64,000 nt of DNA from Toxorhynchites rutilus septentrionalis. Taxonomy: Eukaryota; Arthropoda; Insecta; Diptera; Culicidae. Shown piece after piece: positions 59,017 to 64,000 of the stretch. Made by a program: the position numbers and the translations under genes. The stretch is taken from NCBI RefSeq assembly GCF_029784135.1, contig NC_073745.1, positions 115,174,216-115,238,215 of the forward strand, written 5' to 3'. The notes beneath the pieces were generated by a model. It saw only the letters and a program-made list of their open reading frames with translations, searched no databases and was not told where the DNA came from. Every line of letters starts with the position of its first letter. The first letter of the stretch is position 1.

Positions 59017-59957
59017 TCTATATAAATAAAAATGTAAGGCAAAATATGTTGGTAAGCGGAAAACCCGAAGAAGGGATGGTCCGACTTTAGCCTCCTGTAT
59101 TTTGTTGTATTCGTCTCTTCCCGTAGATCAATGTAGAAAAATCGGAAAAATTTTCGGAAAATCCTGAAGGAAGGTCGGAAAAATCGGAAAATTGAATTCC
59201 CACATGTTCGAAAATTACATCATAATAAGCGTTGTTAGTCCATTCGATGTTTGCGCTATCGAAATTGATCTTTGTTCGTAAGTGGAAATGGATTTTCAGG
59301 CGGATCTTCTATCTTATATCTATAAATAAAAATGGAAGGTCAAATGTGTTGGTAAGCGCAAGACCCGAGGAAGGAATGGTTCAATTTGCGTCATCTATAT
59401 TTCGGAGCGGAAAGAAGAGTCGGAAAATTCGGAAAATTGAATTCCCATATGGTCTACAATTAGCTAAGCGTTGTTAGTCCATTTGATGTTGGCGCTAACG
59501 AAATTGATTTTTGTTCGAAAGTGGAAAAGGATTTTCAGACGGAATAACGCATTCATATATCTTCTATCTATATAAACAAAATGGATAGCCAAATGTGTTG
59601 GTGTGCCCTAAACCCGAGGAAGTAATGGCCCGATTTGAGCTGTCTTTATTTTGTAATATTCTCTGTATCAAACATGTATTCCATGCAACGGAGAAACAAG
59701 TTATTTCCAAATTCTTGAAGAATCTTGAACGAGAATTGTGTCTGAAAATAATTTTATATTATAAGGACGAATTTTTGTAGAAGTACTAGACAATTTATAG
59801 TAAAAGAAAATTGTCAAGGGTCAAAGGGTAATCAATCAATGAAGAGTTCGGTGATTGGACTCACTAACGTTCACTTAGTAAGAAAACGTGGATGTTTGAA
59901 AGTATTCAAATAAAAAAATCTATTTTGGGCGGGACGAAGTTCGTCGGGTCAGCTAGT
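59017..59957 (+). repeat. Helitron-like non-autonomous repeat, triplicated 5' module
   Basis: Three direct modules start ATCTATATAAATAAAAATG at about 59018, 59317 and 59565 and continue AATGTGTTGGTAAGCG...CCCGAGGAAG. A single 3' module ends GACGAAGTTCGTCGGGTCAG then CTAG at about 59955. This start and end pair is typical of abundant insect non-autonomous Helitrons. No Rep/helicase here. Confidence 0.5.
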
Positions 59958-59959
59958 TG

Positions 59960-60360
59960 TTAATGATAATGTTGAACTTCCTGTATCTTTTCTAATGTAA
60001 GGTATATGGTCTCGATAAATTCGGATAAATTGTAGTACAGTGGAATCCGTTTATGATGACATCAAAGGAAGGTTATAATAAGCGAACGTGATACGAAGCG
60101 TTTTGTTAAAAGAAACCGTTTTTTGATATAAATGAATACTTCTGTATGTAAAAAAGTCGTTATATCCAACTTTTTACAAAAAATATGAAAACCGAACTTC
60201 GTTACGTAATTACGTAATAATAGGCGGTAGATCAATATAAGCTGAGTTATATTAAACGGATTCTACTGTATTTTTTATATACTAACGTTTGGTGTAATAA
60301 TTTTGCCAACAAATTACATATGTTATTCACACTAAAGCATAATTGTAGTTAAACTGTATT
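59960..60360. other. no gene recognised
   Basis: AT-rich sequence between the Helitron-like repeat and the SINE. Confidence 0.35.
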
Positions 60361-60369
60361 TCCGCTTGG

Positions 60370-60525
60370 GTAGAGGCGATCTGGCGTAGTGGTAATATCC
60401 GTACCTCTCTCGCTAAAGGTCACGGTTTCAATTCCCACTCTCGACATTCTTCCGAAGAATGGAAGTAAAGTGACGAACCAGCCAAAAGTGTTGAATGTCA
60501 CTATAATATTGAAAAAAAAAACTTG
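60370..60525 (+). mobile_element. tRNA-derived SINE, copy 2
   Basis: GAGGCGATCTGGCGTAGTGG head, B-box region GGTTTCAATTCCC, A10 tail. TSD CGCTTGG at 60363-60369 and 60526-60532. Sister of 9280-9438. Confidence 0.8.
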
Positions 60526-60718
60526 CGCTTGGTCAAAATGAAGTACCGCATTCTTTATAACATAATTTGATTTCTATTTCATAGCTCAGAAAATTTCTTT
60601 TCGATAGTGTCTCTACCCTCCATACATCTAAAGAGATTCCTATCCCTGAAAAGAAACGTCAAAACAATGTGTTTGATTATTTGTTTGTCATTATTAGTGC
60701 GCGGTTCAATCTGATAAG

Positions 60719-61590
60719 ATGGGGAAAAAGCAACTTTCCATAGGTAAACTTATAGTTAACAACCACCAGGAAGGTCTATCTTATAGAGAAATCACTTGAA
60801 AAGACGATTTAAGTGAAGCAGGGGCACGAAAAATATGCAAAGGGCATGAAGAATTAGGAAGCATAGCGGATCGGACCGATAGGGGAAGAAAGCGGAAGAC
60901 TACAACTTGCGATGATCGCCGAATTTTTTGAGAAGTGGTTAGAAATCCTTTCGCTACCAGCCGAATGATCCGTGAAAATGCTGACCTAAATATCCCAGAA
61001 CGAAATGTGCGCAGAAGATTGTAGGAATGGGGTTATAAGGATGGATTTGCCCAATGACCACTATTGATTTGAAATGTTAACAGGTTATTCTCATCGTGTT
61101 CAGCATACTTTTTGCTGATGTTTATCTCTGCAGGATCAAACGTCTCAAATTCGCCCAAAAATACATCGACGAGTCTATTGAAGTCTGGAAACAGGTTATC
61201 GATGAAAGTAAAACTCTAAGACCGTAAACAACGAGCCCGAGTTTGGACAAAACCTGGCGAGAAAGTTACCAACGAAAATATCCAAAAAACGGTGAAGCGC
61301 GGAGGTGGTGTATCATGGGGTGGGTGTACTTTGATTGGTCAGATGTCAGTTAATCTTGAGAAAGGATGGCACAATGACAGCAGAAATCTTAAATAGTCGG
61401 CGCGAATTTGGCCTAAAGAAGAAGTCATTTCTTTACAAGACAACGATCTTGAGCAAACCGTTCACAAAACAACAGTGTACTTCCGTACTTAACGTATTAA
61501 GCTATTGGAATGGCCACCACAAAGCCCGGATTTAATTTTAATAGAAAATTTGGCTATAAATGAGTTGACAACTGGGATGAAGCGTTAACT
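60719..61590 (+). pseudogene. Tc1-like transposase, many stops
   Basis: MGKKQLSIGKLIVNNHQEGL, SYREIT-stop, then ICKGHEELGSIADRTDRGRK (helix-turn-helix and GRPR-like linker). Further on LKFAQKYIDESIEVW with a degenerate first-Asp site, VKRGGG-type block (frameshifted), and WPPQSPDLILIENLA, which keeps the third catalytic Glu. At least six stops or shifts. Confidence 0.75.
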
Positions 61591-61789
61591 AGGATACAGC
61601 TAGTGGCGTAGCCTGGACAATGTTGTCAATCCGACAATAGCAAAGTGAGGGGGTGCGACGCGAACACTGGCGCGGTAAAACCATAACAAGGCGGTAGAGG
61701 AAATGCTTCGCCAAACCCGAGCGTCTGTTTTCTCCAGGTTAGAGGCGGGTCAAAATGGCGTCCGTTCTCCAGGTTAGGGGCGGCTGAAT

Positions 61790-63430
61790 CACTGTATTGG
61801 CACTACGGTCCTCCGCCAAGACAGGGGATTGGTCGCAGGCCTTGCAAGCCGCCACCGTAAAAAAGAGCAAGCAGTTAATAATGAACAAGGAAATTCGAAC
61901 AGGAACAATCGGCATGGACCCATGCGACGAAAACGGACTATGGATTGGAAACTCAACGTGGAACTGTCGATCTCTCAACTTCCAAGGAAGCACTCGAGTG
62001 CTCTCCGATATATTGAAGAGCCGCAAGTTCGACGTCGTAGCGAGATGCGAAAGCGGGTGATTGGGTGGTGGCCAATTAGTTCTCGAATGTGCAGGTTGAG
62101 AACCAAGGGCCGATTCATCAACATTAGCATCATCAACGTGCACAGCCCACACCTCGGAAGTACTGTAAGAACTATTGTGTAATCACCGTCCTCAATGCTG
62201 CCTATAAAGTGCTATCCCAAATTATTTTCCGACTATCATCAATTGCGAACAGATTTGTGGGAAGTTATCAGGCCGGCTTCGTTGAAGGACGGTTAACGAC
62301 GGACCAAATTTTTACGTTGCGGCAGATCCTCCAGAAAGGCCGTGAATACAGACTCCCCACGCACCATCTCAGGGTGGCTGAAGCGTACACCAGACTAAAA
62401 CGCGAAGCAGTGAAGATTGGGTTGAACATAAATGCGTCCAAAACAAAGCACATGCTGGCAGTCTTATTAGACGCTTATGAAACGTTGACAATGCTCGAGG
62501 TGGACTAGCAAATGCTCGGAGTTTTCGAAAGACGAATACTAAGAATGATCTTCGGCGGCGTGCAGGAGGACGGAGTATGGAATCGAAGGATGAACCATGA
62601 ACTCGCACAGCTCTTCGGCGAACCCAGTATTCAAAAGGTGGTTGTAGACAATTCACCTTTAAATCTACTTGGTTTCGGATTATTTAACACAACGTTTGGT
62701 GTAGCTTTCTCGACTGTGCGGCCCAAGTGCCGCTCGTTTGGTTTTATTCAATTCTCTTATTTTCTATGTACCTAGTTATTTTACATATCATAATTTCTAG
62801 GCGTGGTCAGACGCACTCTAAAGAAAACCATGTGCGGGACATCTCTTCCGTATGCCAGAATTAATAACAAGGAAGACCGGCACCCAGCGGGGTTCTTGCA
62901 TATGTGTTTACTATTCGTGGCCTTGCCGAGGCTAGCGGCAAAGCGGAAAGAAAGCAAATGTATAATCACGCTTGGTTCGCATCGAGTTACGCAACCATAA
63001 ATAATAAACAGACTCTTGGTCCAGTAAAGAGGCTTGTAGTCGAATAATACTTATGCTTGCGTTGCTCGGCGCTTTCGTGGGGGATTTATTGCCTTAGGGG
63101 CAGTGAACAGTTTTGAATTTTGTTTACTATCGCGTGGGTGGTCTAGTAGTCATATTACATGGTTAGAGCTGGACGGATACTGTGGGCAGGGCATGTTACA
63201 AGAATGTCGGACAAATATCCTGCGAAGATGGTGTTTGCCTCAAATCTGGTAGGTACAAGACGACCAGGAGCACAGCGAGTTAGATGGTTAGAGCAAGTGG
63301 AGCGAGATCTGGCGGCGAGCACGCGATGCCCAAGAGATTGGAGACCGACAGCCCACAACCGAGTGAATTGAAGGAATATTGTTCATCAGACCTTGTCATA
63401 AGACGGAAAGCCAGTTGAATAAATAAAGAA
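61790..63430 (+). pseudogene. decayed LINE, copy B (same family as 2.3-4.7 kb)
   Basis: STWNCRSLNFQGSTRVLSD and SRKFDVVA mark the APE endonuclease start. FINISIINVHSPHL follows, then a deletion to RT: NAAYKVLSQIIF, GSYQAGFVEGRLTTDQIFTL. A second deletion removes the catalytic YADD region and joins RVAEAYTRLKREAVKIGLN. VFERRILRMIFGGVQEDGVW and RRMNHELAQLFGEPSIQKVV continue to 62642. After the solo LTR (62643-63159) the frame goes on with RAGRILWAGHVTRMSDK and AQRVRWLEQVERDL. The 3' end is AATAAATAAAG at about 63420. Confidence 0.85.
62643..63159. mobile_element. solo LTR, 517 bp
   Basis: Begins TGTAGACAATTC and ends CATATTACA. TSD TGGT at 62639-62642 and 63160-63163. Removing it joins SIQKVV to RAGRIL in the LINE frame, so the insertion is directly visible. 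It contains ATAAATAATAAACAG, a likely polyadenylation signal. Confidence 0.8.
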
Positions 63431-64000
63431 AATTTGTGGTCCATATTGAAAATTTCGACAAGGGATATGTCACCAATTGCGAAAACTCTTTGATGTTTTG
63501 GAAATATTCTTGATGAATATCAACTTCCAACATATAAAAAACCTCGTTGAAAGTATGCCCCGACGCCTACAATCTGTGATTGAAACTAAAGACGGCCGTC
63601 TAAATTCTAATGTAAAGAAGAATAAGTTTGAATGTTGAATTACTGTAATGGGTACTTTATTTTGGCCACCAGAAATTTTTTTTTTTAAAAAATGCTCTTT
63701 TTAAATCTATGTATCGTTCTCATGTCGATGTATCCAACATATTCCGAAAGTACACCTCTAATACTTTTTTCTGTTAGTACACTTTGATTATCCATCTGCC
63801 TTAGATTCCACCAAAATCAAGATAGTTTGAAAATATAACAGGTGCGTACTTAATTTTATCTAGTACTGTACATGATAGAGACATGCATTGAGAACGATAA
63901 AAAAAAGCCAAAACACGTGTGAGCAAAGCAGCTATCAAAAATTAACTGATTTTAAGATTTTCATGTGACTTTGTAAATTTTAATGACATTTGGAGACATT
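63431..64000. other. no gene recognised
   Basis: AT-rich, no open frame or repeat end seen. Confidence 0.4.

Overview
The window looks like repeat-rich nuclear DNA of a culicine (Aedes-type) mosquito. This is inferred from the insect-like alpha-L-iduronidase exons at the left edge, two DD37E Tc1/mariner elements (the ITmD37E type known from mosquitoes), tRNA-derived SINEs, a Penelope-like element, a BEL/Pao fragment and I-type LINEs. No species can be fixed from sequence alone. Only one host gene is firmly recognisable: the 3' part of alpha-L-iduronidase (positions 1-1165, + strand). Almost everything else is transposons, often nested several deep, or decayed sequence between them.

Layout. 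0-5 kb: IDUA 3' exons, a BEL/Pao gag fragment fused in frame to a decayed LINE, and a THAP-domain DNA transposon sitting in that LINE's endonuclease. 5-9 kb: a Tc1-like transposase interrupted by a nearly intact ITmD37E copy. 9-14 kb: Helitron-like fragment, SINE, a 255-bp MITE, an inverted-repeat composite split by a solo LTR, two very long (TA)n tracts and a dead mariner. 16-24 kb: Penelope-like remnant, then a large inverted-repeat structure holding a 5'-truncated I-type LINE, a Tc1 remnant and a tRNA-like head. 24-29.5 kb: a mariner-like remnant split by a hAT-type element, a second ITmD37E and nested MITEs. 29.6-34.3 kb: another inverted-repeat composite, with an intact mariner (open 341-codon transposase) and two minute LINE-tail insertions. 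34.3-46 kb: four degenerate histone H2A copies with histone 3' stem-loops, split by a 6.4-kb I-type LINE. 46-52.5 kb: Tc1 fragment, two MITEs and mostly non-coding sequence. 52.5-58.5 kb: more Tc1/mariner scraps and a few weak host-exon candidates (a Kazal-like exon on +, exon-like units on -). 59-64 kb: Helitron-like repeat, SINE, Tc1 remnant, and a second copy of the LINE found at 2-5 kb, split by another solo LTR.

Most genes here do not work together as a pathway; the window records successive insertions. Target-site duplications and uninterrupted paralogous copies allow the order of many insertions to be read. The most unusual signals are the decayed histone H2A array, the three inverted-repeat composites of similar build, three tandem exon-like units on the - strand near 57 kb, and the perfect hairpin just before the LINE ORF1 start.
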